A stretch of DNA of 64,000 bases, from NCBI GenBank assembly GCA_034509755.1, contig CM067550.1, positions 7,433,001 to 7,497,000 of the forward strand. The letters run 5' to 3'. Below are positions 51,410-63,254 of the stretch, in pieces. Every line of letters begins with the position of its first letter. Position 1 is the first letter of the stretch. A program made the translations under genes and the position numbers. Source of the DNA: Anisodus tanguticus. Its lineage: Eukaryota; Streptophyta; Magnoliopsida; Solanales; Solanaceae. The notes under the pieces were generated by a model. The model saw only the letters and a program-made list of their open reading frames with translations. It had not been told where the DNA came from and made no database searches.

Positions 51410-53105
51410 TTCATTTTGTCTATTTCAGAGCTTATAGAGTTAGGTCGTAAATTTCAAATTGTATATTAAGCCAAAGAAGTTTCAAATTACAAAAAAGAAA
51501 TGTTCAAAACCTCTTATTTTTTTTAGCTAAAAGAGGAAAGTTGAATTGGTTGCATCCGATGATGAAGTTAAGGGCTTTCTCTTTTTCTCTTTCCTAAAGT
51601 ACTACATGATTGATAGTAGCCTTATAATGTGGTGTCGAGGCAAACATAGGCATTGTAGATCAACAAGGCTATGAATAAATATTTCTCGTAGTAGGTGATG
51701 TCAGTTGCTTTGTTCTCAAATTCTGGTCATTTAGGCATATCTCGCGATTTACTGATAGTAGTGCTAAGGGACCGAGACTACTATCTCCAGAAATAGTCTG
51801 GCGTAAGTCGGAAAGCTGGATATCAAAAAAAATGTCTCGTACATTGAGTTTTCTAACCTCGTGTGACATCATTGCGACTTTGAGTAACATTTCTATTTGT
51901 AATTATTGTTCTTTCCAAAAATCTTCAATAAAAAGAAAAGTACTCCACAATACACTCCACTAAATTTTTGGTACCATTGGAATTTTGTTATTCTACTTAT
52001 AGCATCGATCATATGTTTGTATATGAAGTGTTGTTATTTACCAACTCGGCGTCGTTAAGTTCCACGTAAATAAAAATAAAAGGGAAAATATAAAGTTGTA
52101 TGTATTTTTCTTGTTTAGAACCCTCCGTCAATTCGTGTGATACCATTTGATTAGGTAGTTTAAGAATGAAAAGGAGATTTTGTATTTATTGTCTAAAACA
52201 AATAATATGTATTTATGTGACTATAAATTATTTTATTAGTAGTAAAATGAAAATTTTAAAATTATATATTTCTAAATATAAAAAGATAATTTTTTTAAAT
52301 ATATTAAAAATAGAAACATGTCATATAAATTGGGACAAAAGAGTCCTATAAAATTACTGTCATTCTTATACCCATCCACGGCTATACATATAATCCACTA
52401 GTGGTGAAAGAAATATTTTATATGATATTAAGTGTGTCTTAGTAGTTTCAATAGTCCTCATATGCAAAACAAGAAAAGGGAAATAAAGTGTTTATAATAT
52501 ATCCTTTTAAAATTCGAGTGCATAAAAATATCATTGAAAGCGTCTGAACATTTCAAACTTATTGGTAGAAAAACATGTGTAGAGGAGGGACGCCCGGTGC
52601 ATTAAGCTTTCGTTATGTGTGAGATTCGAAAAAAAAATAGAACCACAAGGGTTATTTGTACTCAGTCTTACCCTATATTTTTGCAAAAGACTATTTCAAA
52701 AATAAAGAAAATGTGTGAAGCAAAATAATATTGAGTAAGTAATAGTAGTAACTTTGAAATAAAGCTCTCTCCTAAGTTTCAAGGCAATGCACAAAGTCTT
52801 ACTTTTTTGAATAGTTAAGTGAAAAATATTTTTCATAATGAATGACATGCAATTTGATTTGAATTCAGGAATCTCTGTATGTTTCAATATCAAGTAGCTC
52901 GGAAAATTGGGGAGAGAATTACAAAGTGGGATATCACACTATCACCAATAAAGTGAAAGATCAAATAATCAATTAATTGAGCTATTAAAATTACAACGAA
53001 TAATAAATTTGAACCATCTCGTAAAGCTTGAAGGAAAGTTTGTAAGTTTTGCCCCACAAAAATACGTTATATTTCTAAGTTAAATATTTAAAAACTATAG
53101 AAAAT
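51410..53105. other. no gene seen
   Basis: AT-rich. A 73-residue minus-strand frame at 51669-51890 has mixed composition but no recognisable motif. Confidence 0.5.
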
Positions 53106-53113
53106 ATATATTC

Positions 53114-53374
53114 CCTCCGTTCCATATTACTTGTCCATTTTCCTTTTTATTCACCCGTTAAGAAATCATAAATAAAAATGTAATTTTTACTATATTACCC
53201 TTATCTCTCTTCAATAAATTGCACTCTAATCAATATTTAACTATTTAAAAAAATAATTAATGTTAAGAAAAAATAGGAAAACTCTACCTAATTCTATCTT
53301 AAGTTTGTAAATTGACATGTATTATGAGACGAATATTTTTAGTAATGTAAACAACTAATATGAGATGGAGGAAG
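53114..53374. mobile_element. Stowaway-like MITE
   Basis: CCCTCCGTTCCATATTACTT at left, inverted AACTAATATGAGATGGAGG at right. Confidence 0.8.
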
Positions 53375-53386
53375 TGTAAAAAGAAC

Positions 53387-55822
53387 GGAAAAGGGCCTAA
53401 AATGCACATGAGCTATTGGATTTGGTATAAAAATGTCTTCCGTTTACCTTTTCGCTCTAAAATGCCACTCCGTCAACCTATTGGGCCTAAATTGCCCTTA
53501 TTTTTAACAGGCCCTTGACGGCATGTGCATTTTAGTGCGCAAAGATAAACGTCGGCATTTTTGTACCAAATTTCATAGTTCGAGGACATTTTAGGCCCTT
53601 TTTCGTTTTAAAAAAAACGCTCTCTCTCTACATTCACCAGTCCACCCGACCCCCTTTGATCCATTATCTTCTCTCTTTCATTTTAGTCTTCTTCCTCCCA
53701 TCAACCCCTCCCTCCTCCAATATTTTCTCCAATTACTTATTTGTTTGCTCATTTCTTAAAAGTAAATCGTTTAATTAAGCAAAATTATGTTGATTATGAT
53801 CAAAATAATTAAATTAGTTTGAGTTTGAATCTGATCCTAAGTTTTTATTATTTTACTTAATTGTCTAAGCTTCTTGATTTAATAGAGTAAAATATTATTT
53901 ATTAATTACAAGTTAGCTTATATAATTAATTAGATAATTATTTTCACTATTTAATCTTTAAAAACTTTGATAAAATGCCTTTAAAATAATAATTATTATG
54001 ATTTAACTCTTGGGGTGTAGAACTTAGTATTCCGCACTTATGTTGATTTCTATATTATGCTAATGGTTAAAATTTAATCGACTTATACTTTCGCATGTTC
54101 TTTAAATGTTTCGGTTTAAGCGAAGGGCTCGCCCACCAGGGGCCAACGTAGGCACCCTCACAACCCGTAATTTAGGTCGTGACATTAACACACTGTTGTT
54201 TATAATATGTGAATTATATAACTCGAAGGTATATACCGTGTGAATTGTATATACCTGACAATATACAATGTATATGTTTGCTATTTATTGTGATTTAAAG
54301 GCATTTATTAATTTAAGGATTAAATAGGGAAATAATTATTTATTTAATTATATAAGCTAACTTATAATTAATAAATAATATTTTACTCCGTTAAATCAAG
54401 AAGCTTAGACAATTAAGTAAATAACTAAAAACTTAGGATTAGATTCAAACCCAAATTAATTTAATTATTTTGATCATAATCAAAATAATTTTGCATAATT
54501 AAATGATTTACTTTTAAAAAATGAGCAAATAAATAAACAATTGGAGAAAATATTGGAGGAGGAAGGGGTTGATGGGAGGAAAAAGACTAAAATGAAAGAG
54601 AGAAAATAATGGGTTAAAAGGGGTCAGATGGACCGGTGATAGGGCCGGCAATGGATCGGAGGTGGATCGGATGGAGCTCAATCCGCCTCCACCCGCCAAC
54701 GATCCATCCACCACCTGACCCATCCATCACCCTATTTTTTTAATCCACATCCGATCCACCCATCATCCACGGGTGGATCGGGTGCTTCGCGGATGGAAGC
54801 GACGAAGACTTATGAGAATTGGTCGATACTCAAGTGTTGTACGTAATTTATGAAAGTTAATAAATATGTCAATTCAAATTTCACAAAAATGAAATTTACT
54901 TTGTTCATTTTATTAGAAGTAAAGAATTGTACTGATTAATTCGAGAATGGCAGAGTCTGGTAAACCCACAAAGTTGCATTTGATTATATCAACTGTTAAG
55001 ATAAAATAAATATCATCAATCCTCCTAGTACTGTGAGTTCATATTTTTATGTGAAAACGATCAACATTTGTTTTTTCCCTTTCTTATGTTGTTCAATGTA
55101 CGTTTTACTTGATCAAATTTAGAGGTATAATTAGCAGATAAAAATATAATTTGTTCAATCTGTTTAAATTTGGACGAGTTAGCGATCCACATATTTCTTA
55201 ATTCAAGTTATTTTGATTAGTCTGATTCAGTCAAATTAAAACTAGCATTTATTAAGCGTTTGGACATGCAATTTCATCTTATGAGATGAAATCATCATTT
55301 GGACATGCGATTTATCTCATGAGATGAAATTCCAAATCATACAAAAAGGCATGATTTGAGATTTCAAATTTTAAATTTAAAAGTTGACCATAAGTTTATA
55401 TTTTGTAAAAATAGATCCATAAATTGGTAGATATAATTAGCAATCACGTTTATCAATTATTTATATCAAATATTAAAAGATCTAAAAGAGGGGTGAATTG
55501 AAAATAATTAATTTATAACGGGTGGGTCGGGTGGTGGGTTGGATGTATGTTCACTCGGATCCGATCCGATCCATCCGTCACCCGATTAAATCCATGTTTT
55601 ATCGGATTTTCATTCATATAATCGGATCGGGTGGATCATATATCTATCGGTTAGGGTGAAATTGTCAGTCCTAACCGGTGAATATAGAGAGATCATTTTT
55701 TAAAAAATAAAAGCAATTTAGGCCGAATAGATTGATAATAGGGATATCTTAGAGTAAAAAAATAATCAGAGTACATTTTTATATCAAATCTAATAACAGG
55801 GGAACACTTTAGACCCTTTTCC
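53387..55822. mobile_element. large foldback (Mutator-like) element split by a hAT
   Basis: Outer ends GGAAAAGGGCCTAAA and TTTAGACCCTTTTCC are inverted. Long arms run inward: CATTTTAGTCTTCTTCC at 53680 against GGAAAAAGACTAAAATG near 54577, and CTTAATTGTCTAAGCTTCTT at 53858 against its inverse near 54400. Left arm is about 53387-53990. Right arm is 54290-54639 plus 55674-55822, separated by a 1-kb hAT element. Noncoding. Confidence 0.8.
54640..55673. mobile_element. hAT non-autonomous element in the foldback
   Basis: Starts TAGGGCCGGCAATGGATCGG and ends ATTGTCAGTCCTA. ACCGGTGA flanks both sides (54632-54639 and 55674-55681). Subterminal GGATCGG and CGATCC motifs at 54650-54790 and 55550-55640. 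Noncoding, AT-rich centre. Confidence 0.92.
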
Positions 55823-56144
55823 TTTTCCTGAAAAAAAAAAGAGTATAGCATTCACAAACAAACATGAGAAAATTTCTCTCACATCATTAAATAAATGTTA
55901 TAGGGTGTGTGTCTTTGACTTGGACTGACACCTTCACCCGCTACACCCTTTCAATAATAGAATCCAATCCCCACCCAAACTTAGAAGACATAGAGGCACT
56001 GCACTCTCCTTTCCCTGCAACCATCTTCAACTTCACCTATGACCTCTTAATTCTGCATTAACTCTCCCCTATCTTCAATATTTTATTCCTCACAACTCTT
56101 AGTTTTGCATTAGCAAACACCATATATAATTGTTAACTTCGGCG

Positions 56145-58308
56145 ATGGGCGTATTTCACTGTCGTGGCCATTATCTACAAAACACACCCTCAACTTTCTC
56201 TTTTGCAACCATAACCACTTTAACTTTCCTTTTGCTCACTCCAAGACTCAGTGAGTTCACTTCTTTCTCACTAATTTTACTTTTACTATATTGATTTTAC
56301 TTGTACATACTCTCAACGTAGTTAATTTTAATATTATGAGTGTAATTTAACTTGTTTTCGTATCTTGTACAATGATCTGCGCTATTTTTTTTTGTTACTA
56401 AACTCACTTTTTGTGAAAGATTACCTATAATTATGTTTAGGTGTTCTGACGGTGTAAATAAACTATTAGTGTATAGGAAATAATCTCTTTGTAATGAATT
56501 TAGCATCTTTCTAAAAAAATTATTTACACTAGGCTCCTCATTGATGCTTGATTCTTTTTCCTTAATCTAATACGCCAAAATATTTTTGTTGATGAACAAT
56601 GGTGAGACTCGAATGCATAATTTTATACTCTTTTCGTCTTATTTTAAGTTAATTTCTTTTTTGATTTGTTTTAAAAAGAATATTTCTTTTCATATTTAGT
56701 AAGTTGACAATTTAAAAATCAAACGTGACAAGTTTATCACTTTAAGATTAAAAGACATTTGGAAAAGAGCCAAATTTACCCATGTACTTTGAGAAAAGAT
56801 TAATATTTACCCATAATAAATTGGTCTTATCAAACATGTCGTTATTGTTAATAAAGTTGTTATATTTACTCTCAACCTAACATTCCTCCAATGTGGCATG
56901 ACCACGTCATTTAAAAATTCCATATCAACCGCCACATAAGCTGTAACGGACCCACCCCAACTTCTCAACCGACCCACCTATCTGACCTAGACCCACTCAC
57001 TTTTTTTTACCAATCTTTATAATCATATTTTCAAGAACATGTAAAAATTCCTCCAAGAATCTTCCTGCATTTATGGATCTTGCAAGTGCAAATTACTGTG
57101 AAGCTCCATCTCTGTTTCCATCTCAAGGAATAAATATAATGCTAGCCCATTAATTTTCAAGATTTTTTTTTATGTTCTTGAAAAGAACTTTCATTAACAA
57201 GCCATTTTTCTGCATCATCCCACTTAGAAGGAAATTTCCTCCAACACTGAAGCTGAAAATGGGTCGACCCGGTGTTTGATAGAGCATCCATATTATTCCT
57301 TGTCACTGAACTTACTCCTTCCTTCCTTGACAAAACTCTATTTTCAGCAACATTACTTGTTGCTGGCAATGACTTAACAAAATCAGAAGTTTCCTTTAGA
57401 TTAAGTTTGCAAAGCGGGTTAGGAAAACTATCCAAGAATGGATTCCCATTTTTCCCTTCTAATGTTGCTTTCTATCAATAACAAAAAAAACAAGAATCAG
57501 CAACCAAAAATATAAAAGAAAAAAAATCCATGTAGATAAAATTATTTAAGAACATAAAAGAACAATTTTCAAAATTGGTCAGATGGGTGGATTGGTTGAG
57601 AAGTTGGGGCGGGTCTGTTACTTATGTGGCGGGTGACATGAAATTTTTAAATGACGTGATCATGCCACATTGGAGGAACGTTAGGGCTGAGGGTAAATAT
57701 AACAACTTTATTAACAATAAGGACATGTTTGATAAGACCAACTTACTAGGGGTAAATTTGACCATTTACTCAAAGACATTTTAGTATATTATATATATTT
57801 TTAATTTAAGATCACAAAATTCAAAAGTTTTTTTATTTCTTGAATTTCATCTCTAATCAAATTAAGACACTTAAATTGAGACGGATGAAATATAATGTTA
57901 TATTGAATTGTCTTCTCCTTTAAAAACTTAAGCCTTTACACTTGGATAGTTGATACCTTTTGATTTTCTTGTTTAATCATACGGCAAGATATCTCAAATT
58001 TACTAATCCGATTAATTAAATTTACGATGAATTAGTATACCTTTTTGATGGCGACTAAGTTACCCTAACTAGATATATGTGTGTTTTTGTGAAGCATAGG
58101 TGGTAGTGAGTCAGAAGTCGAGCGAGTTGTGACTCATAGAAGACTGAGTGGACCGGGTTCATCACCACCCACCTGCAGATCCAAGTGTGGAAAGTGCTCG
58201 CCCTGTAAACCGGTTCGGGTTTCCATTCAACCCGGTGTTAGCCTTACTTTAGAGTACTACCCTGAAGCGTGGAGGTGCAAGTGTGGAAACAATCTCTTCA
58301 TGCCTTAA
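56145..58308 (+). CDS. EPFL4: EPF-like secreted cysteine-rich peptide (EPFL4/5-type)
   Basis: EPFL peptides are secreted ligands of ERECTA-family receptor kinases and act in stem growth and patterning (family knowledge). Exon 1, 56145-56250, starts MGVFHCRGHY and holds a hydrophobic stretch at residues 20-31 that fits a signal peptide. GTGAGT begins at 56251. Exon 2, 58100-58308, follows CATAG. The join is in phase (1+2 bases), giving 104 residues. The mature domain has Cys 61, 65, 68, 71, 95 and 97, the motif GPGSSPPTCRSKCGKC and YYPEAWRCKCGN, ending FMP. No stop or shift was found. The two exon limits are inferred from splice signals. A further small exon cannot be excluded. EPFL4 versus EPFL5/6 is not settled. 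Confidence 0.85.
56761..57771. mobile_element. Pack-MULE-like element in EPFL intron
   Basis: Long inverted arms: CCTCCAATGTGGCATGACCA near 56885 against its inverse near 57660, and CCCAACTTCTCAACC at 56966 against GGTTGAGAAGTTGGGG near 57575. AAAGACATTT occurs on both sides (56751-56760 and 57772-57781), a 10-bp duplication within the Mutator range. The middle (57060-57480) holds a host-gene-like exon on the minus strand. Confidence 0.88.
57157..57476 (-). pseudogene. captured gene fragment inside the Pack-MULE
   Basis: On the minus strand, an acceptor-like TTATTGATAG at about 57475 leads into an open frame. It contains NPLCKLNLKETSDFVKSLP at about 57420-57365, a Ser-rich spacer, and WRKFPSKWDDAEKWL near 57245-57200. 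The KFPSKWDDAEKWL block is found in a family of plant proteins of unknown function, sometimes grouped with remorin-like proteins (recalled, not searched). The frame stops soon after at 57157. Only one exon's worth is present, so it is a fragment. Confidence 0.6.
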
Positions 58309-58430
58309 AAAAAATTACTTACTAGTGTAGTAGATTATTCTTCTTTGTATTTAATTTTTTTTTTACTGTGTACTAATTAATCACTTATTCTACCCTCTCT
58401 TTAGTGCCTACAATATCGAAATTAGTAATT

Positions 58431-58755
58431 CCTTTGTCTCAAAATATTTATTGTCCTTAAAAATATTTGTGTCAAAATACTTATCATTTTATTTAATTAA
58501 GATAAATTTAAGTAGCTTTTTTCCATTTAACCCTTGTATTAATTAGCAACATTTAAGAAGTTTTCATCCGAGTAAATATTTATTGAGAAAATATTTATTG
58601 AGAAAAGATAACACAATGAAATATTAAAGAAGTTAAAATAGTCAAAATGTTATCCTTATAAATGTTTTGTTAAGAAACGTGTAAATTAAAAATAAATGTT
58701 TTATTAAGAAACGTGTAAATTAAAAATACAGACAAATATTTTGAAACAAAGGGAG
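58431..58755. mobile_element. Stowaway-like MITE
   Basis: CCTTTGTCTCAAAATATTTA at left, AATATTTTGAAACAAAGGGA at right, inverted. Confidence 0.8.
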
Positions 58756-58826
58756 TACATCACATTTGCTAATTGCTACTTACAATCCAAATTAGGGCTT
58801 TTTTTTTTTGTTAGTTGTCATTTTTA

Positions 58827-59118
58827 CTCCATCCGTCCAGTTTTACTTGTCCATTATATTAAAAATAGTTGCTTAATTTTATTTATCCACTTTAGAAAAT
58901 TAAGAGATAATTTACCACTTCATACATATTTTACCTTATAATTTATTATTAGGAGGTTGACAAGTTCAAGAAAAATTTAGTGGTTGTACAATTTTTAAAG
59001 TATGTTTTATTTATTTCAATTATTAGATTATTTAGCAATAATTAAAAGTAATATAATTAAATTATCATTTTATTTGACTTATTAATAAGTGTGACAAGTA
59101 AAAAGGGATGGAGAGAGT
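58827..59118. mobile_element. Stowaway-like MITE
   Basis: CTCCATCCGTCCAGTTTTAC at left, GTAAAAAGGGATGGAGAGAG at right; TA at the left border. Confidence 0.8.
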
Positions 59119-59239
59119 AGTAAAGTAGTATAATTTTTTTCTCTCATTATTTAACGGAAAGATTCTCGAAAGATAAAAAGAAAAGTAAAAAAAGTACTCA
59201 CTCCGTAGTCAAAAGATTGTACTATTTTCCTTATTACTC

Positions 59240-59640
59240 CGTGAGGGCAGGGTGAAAATTGTTCTTAGACATATTGGTAAGAACAAAGAAGGAGGGGAAA
59301 TTTAAGAGAGGTTTTGGAGAGCGGAAGACGAATTTTGGAAGAGAAACCCGAGGGGGGGAGGGGGAGGGTGTCTCGGCCAAGGGTCAAAAAATTTTAGGGA
59401 GAGAAATTTTTTTGTAAAACCTAGTCTCTTGATACCATGAAAGAAATAATCCCTTGATTATTTTCATTGATTGAATAGATATATATACAAGTTAAAATAG
59501 GAGAATCATATTCCTAATCTATTCCTAAAACCTTGTTCTACCATAATTCTAACTATACAATTATGGTAAGTGTATAACACTAATTTATGGTTATAAATAT
59601 ACTACAATATACACACAATATACTTTCCTTAATATACAAT
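59240..59640 (-). mobile_element. copia 5' LTR fragment with primer site
   Basis: TGGTATCAAGAG on the minus strand (59436-59425) is a Met-tRNA primer site. An LTR lies at 59437 to about 59640, ending CA on the minus strand. The leader 59240-59424 follows and then stops. No coding domains remain. Confidence 0.65.
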
Positions 59641-59644
59641 ATTT

Positions 59645-60300
59645 GTAATCGATTTTCGCCCTAAATATGTGCGAGTAGCAACGTTCTTTGCCGGGTGGAC
59701 GAGAGGCCCGTTGGGCCAGCAGATCAAAGGATCTTTGGGTCATTGTGCTGCTGGCGCACCGCTTTGTTGCTTTTATTCCACTGATATATATGTGATATAC
59801 ACTGCTGTATATTCAGTGTATATCATATGTATATTGCTCTATTTAACACATTAAACTAGAAATTTGAATTAATCCGAAAAAACGTAAAATGCATAAATTG
59901 ATAATACTCGAGATCACATAATTCATTGTATGTCCTTAAGTAATTTAATCTCCTTATTGTACCCGAGGTTATATATTACTTCCTCCCATGATAAAACGGA
60001 TATATCTGTTGATGGCGGAGCGGTATCTCAAACCCCACCAACTCCGCCGAACACAAATTCGGCAACAAATCACACAAATACTCTATTGTTTGTTTGTAAG
60101 AAAGTATGCAGAAGTTCTATAATTCAATGCAAAAAATTAGGTTATTCCTCTGAATTTATAGATAATGAACATGTGAGATAGAGAGTTGTAATCCAAAAGA
60201 TGCATTTTTGGTGTACTCCAAATGATACATTTTCTAATTTTTCATTCACACTTTAAAATTCCAAATCTAACTTGCTTGCATATTCACTAATTTATCGGAT
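59645..60300. other. no gene seen
   Basis: Short open frames (59669-59854, 59930-60181) have no recognisable motif. Confidence 0.5.
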
Positions 60301-60310
60301 ATATCTATTA

Positions 60311-60575
60311 CTCCCTCGGTCCCAACTCTCAAATTAGTTTGATGTTTTGTTTTTTAAGAGTCAAATAATGTAAATTTTGACCAGTATTTTAGAATATATT
60401 TTTTCATTAAATTGATATGAGAAAAGTTACAATTTGTAGTACTTTTTTTTGTAGATTATAAATATTTAAATTTTAATTGTAAAATATTGAGTTGATATAA
60501 TTTATTCAATTTAAAAAATTAGTTAAATTGACTCTCGAAAAATAAAATGTGATAACTAATTTGGGACGAAGGAAG
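60311..60575. mobile_element. Stowaway-like MITE
   Basis: CTCCCTCGGTCCCAACTCTC at left and TTTGGGACGAAGGAAG at right, TA on both sides. Confidence 0.82.
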
Positions 60576-60635
60576 TATTACTACAACACAATACTTTTGT
60601 TTTTTAGCTCAATCAAATATTTGTTTAAATGCTTA

Positions 60636-60844
60636 CTCCATCTGTCCAAAAAAGAATGACTCACTTTTTTTTTAGTTCGTTCCAAAAAAATAATATTTTT
60701 TTTATTTGGTAATAATTTAACTTTAAATTTTACTTTTTATGTAAAATAAGATGATCTATAACAAGACTAATATTTTTAATTTATTTTAAACTATAGAATT
60801 CAAAAGTATTATTTATTAAAGTACAATCACGAGGACGAAGGGAG
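60636..60844. mobile_element. Stowaway-like MITE
   Basis: CTCCATCTGTCC at left and GGACGAAGGGAG at right, TA on both sides. Confidence 0.82.
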
Positions 60845-60849
60845 TACTA

Positions 60850-62580
60850 AATAGTAAATATAAAAAGCAAGAGGGCAGCACTTACTGAATCATGAGTGAA
60901 ACTAGTTGAGCTTAATCATGAAAGGTTGAGCAGGCAATCAATCAGCGAGTGTGGGCCTACAAGTCTCATTGTGGGCCATTGGGCTCGAAGACTCGTAGGC
61001 CTTAGTCAGATAGCCTCATTAAATGCTCAGTCTGACTAAAGGACTATCGTTTAGCAGATAGGCCGTGTGTCTCGACTTCTGGGAAAGCCTGATGTACACT
61101 GTAAATAAGGAAAACAATGCTGTCTATTTAGTATTTACCCACTCAAAAACTGAAACTCACGTGCACCTTTGTTTTCTTTTTTCCTACTGGATTTTGCAAA
61201 TTACGTCCCTGAAGTTTGAGCTTAACACTCCCTAACGTCTTAAAATGGTCAAAAATCTGCACAGTTTGAGAACTATTGTGTATGAAACAAAAACAATTGC
61301 TAGGTTGGGAATAATCAAGAACTAAATTTTGTATATTTGAATATGGCTTTATATAAGATTTTATAGGCAAAAAAAATTGGTAGGTCACGGTATGGAATAT
61401 GCTACATTGTTATTATATTTTGCGCTTTAATTACGGAATCGCTTCTCAATGGTCTGTTCCAGGTTCGTTTAGATCTGATTCTCAATTCTATTTCAGGAAA
61501 GATTCCTTCTAACTTACAATTCGGTAGCCCTATTTTTCTAAACCTATAGCTTTTACTCGTTTCATATCATGTGAAGGCATTTGATTGTGTGCAAATGTTT
61601 TAAAAATAATTAAAATTTGTGATTTTAATTATATTGTGATATTTCTGTGACTATAAAGTAGTATAAAGTCATATCATATAAAATAAGTAGTTTACAATTA
61701 TATTATTTATTTTTCGATGAAATTGATTCTAACCAAAAACACAGTTAAAGATTTGTATTTTAAGGTTTAAAGACAAGTATGTTGTATCCGATTCGGAGAA
61801 CCCCTGAATGAGTCCAGTACGAGTTAGGTTACGAATGTATAGAATAAAAGATTAAGTAAGTATAAGAATAAACAAGTAAAATGAGTAAATGAGCTAGATT
61901 TGAAATAAGCAATGGAAAATAATGAACAAGTGCCTCGCTTAGTATATTGCTCTGAGAAAGAGAGACCTTACTTACAAGTGTAAGCTTAGAGGATACAATG
62001 TGTCTTGCCTTCTCTTCTAAGTTTCACATATATAAGACAAAACTAGACTATTATGCCCCTCTACAGTTATGACAACGTGAGCATGCTGATGTCATTGTAC
62101 CGACGCGTCGTGGCGCTCTGATCTAGGAGAACTGATCAGACGGGAGTTGTTGGGAGTGGAAAATAGTTGTGTGAAGACTCGAGGCCGTTGAAGCTTTCGG
62201 ATACATTAAATGACCCAGAGGCGTTCTTACCCAATACAAATAGTCCCCCACTTTCCAGCCCCTTCATTTTATGAGTCCGGAAAGTGGAAGAGTCTATTCG
62301 TCTTTTTAAAAAAACTTTTCACAAGAACCAAAACGTTACATGTTTTTCTATGATCAGAAGTTTCGTCAGGTCGACATTAAATACGTTTAGTCACTCATTC
62401 GACGTCGCCCTTTTGGAGTCACCGATTTGATGCTTTCTGACAGGGCACGCTGCTTTGATTTTCAAAGCTAATCATTACTCCAACATGCTATTTAAGCTAC
62501 CGTCCCTAGTCATACTTTCCAATTCTTACTCTTTATTTCCTTTTCTCCGAGCAATCTCATTTTCTCGCTTCATCAACCTT
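60850..62580. other. noncoding; possible LTR at 61780-62300
   Basis: A minor TATATAAG box at about 62029 and CCCCCACTTTCC at 62245 resemble LTR/leader sequence ahead of the gag-like frame at 62590. No second LTR copy lies in the window to test this. Confidence 0.35.
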
Positions 62581-62589
62581 ATTTTCATT

Positions 62590-63250
62590 ATGTCTTCCTC
62601 TTCTACTTTTTCGTCTTCTTCTTATGACCTCATCCTTCTAAAATGCGAGAAAAAGTCGACGCTACTACGGTGACTTCCGCCCGTTGCTATCCATCTCCTA
62701 CTGGTATTACTAGGGCCATCGACTTGGGCTTTGCGGCCTCCGAGATTATCCCTTCCAATTTTAATTTTGAGAGGGATTTTCAAGTAAACTTTCACTATGA
62801 GTCCGTGGAAAGTATGTCTTCACTGATTGACCACTCCATCATTCCTCAGGTCCACATTAACTGTCGATGAGGCCTTGACATAGATATATTCCCTCCATCT
62901 GTTAACGCAAGCATCACTCAGCACATTCCAGGGATGTCCTTGATTTACATCTACCCTTTTACCATTGGTTTCGGCCTCTCGATCCACTGGGTTATTGAGG
63001 CCTTTTGTTGCCAAATACGTTATTTGTGTGGGGTAGTTGGCCCCCTAAACTTGGAGAATAGTTCATTGTGTGTAGTATTTGTCAAAGCTTGCCCACTTCC
63101 CTTCACTCTGGATAATCTGACCCACTTATACTCCCCCCCCGGGTACTTCGCAAGAGGATAATAAATTTAGCTTTCCGGGGTTCCAAAGCCCTTATTACCA
63201 ACGCTGAAGATTATCACGACCGATGATGGTGTGATTGACTTTTGATGATC
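62590..63250 (+). pseudogene. degraded plant retroelement gag-like protein
   Basis: Starts MSSSSTFSSSSYDL at 62590, shifts frame near 62640, and continues to a TGA at about 62869. Coding likeness resumes with a hydrophobic block IYIYPFTIGFGLSIHWVIEA at 62944 and FTLDNLTHLYSP near 63105. Such 'PF..G... HP.....' then 'F....L..LYSP' patterns are typical of gag-like proteins of non-autonomous plant retrotransposons. Function beyond that is unknown. Confidence 0.5.
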
Positions 63251-63254
63251 CATA

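Larger units (their letters stand above)
56628..57890. mobile_element. Stowaway-like MITE interrupted by a Mutator-like element
   Basis: Left part 56628-56760 begins CTCTTTTCGTCTTATTTTAA. Right part 57782-57890 ends TTAAATTGAGACGGATGAAA, its inverted partner. TA flanks both ends. The insert 56761-57771 separates them. Confidence 0.75.
56251..58099 (+). other. intron of the EPFL gene
   Basis: GT-AG intron of 1849 bases, made long by a Stowaway MITE that was itself split by a Pack-MULE-like element. Confidence 0.75.

Noticed and set aside
56123..56129. TATATAA as the EPFL TATA box
   Set aside because: It is only about 16 bases before the start codon, too close to leave a normal leader; kept out as unproven.
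61143..61388. 81-residue minus-strand frame
   Set aside because: No recognisable motif or splice context.
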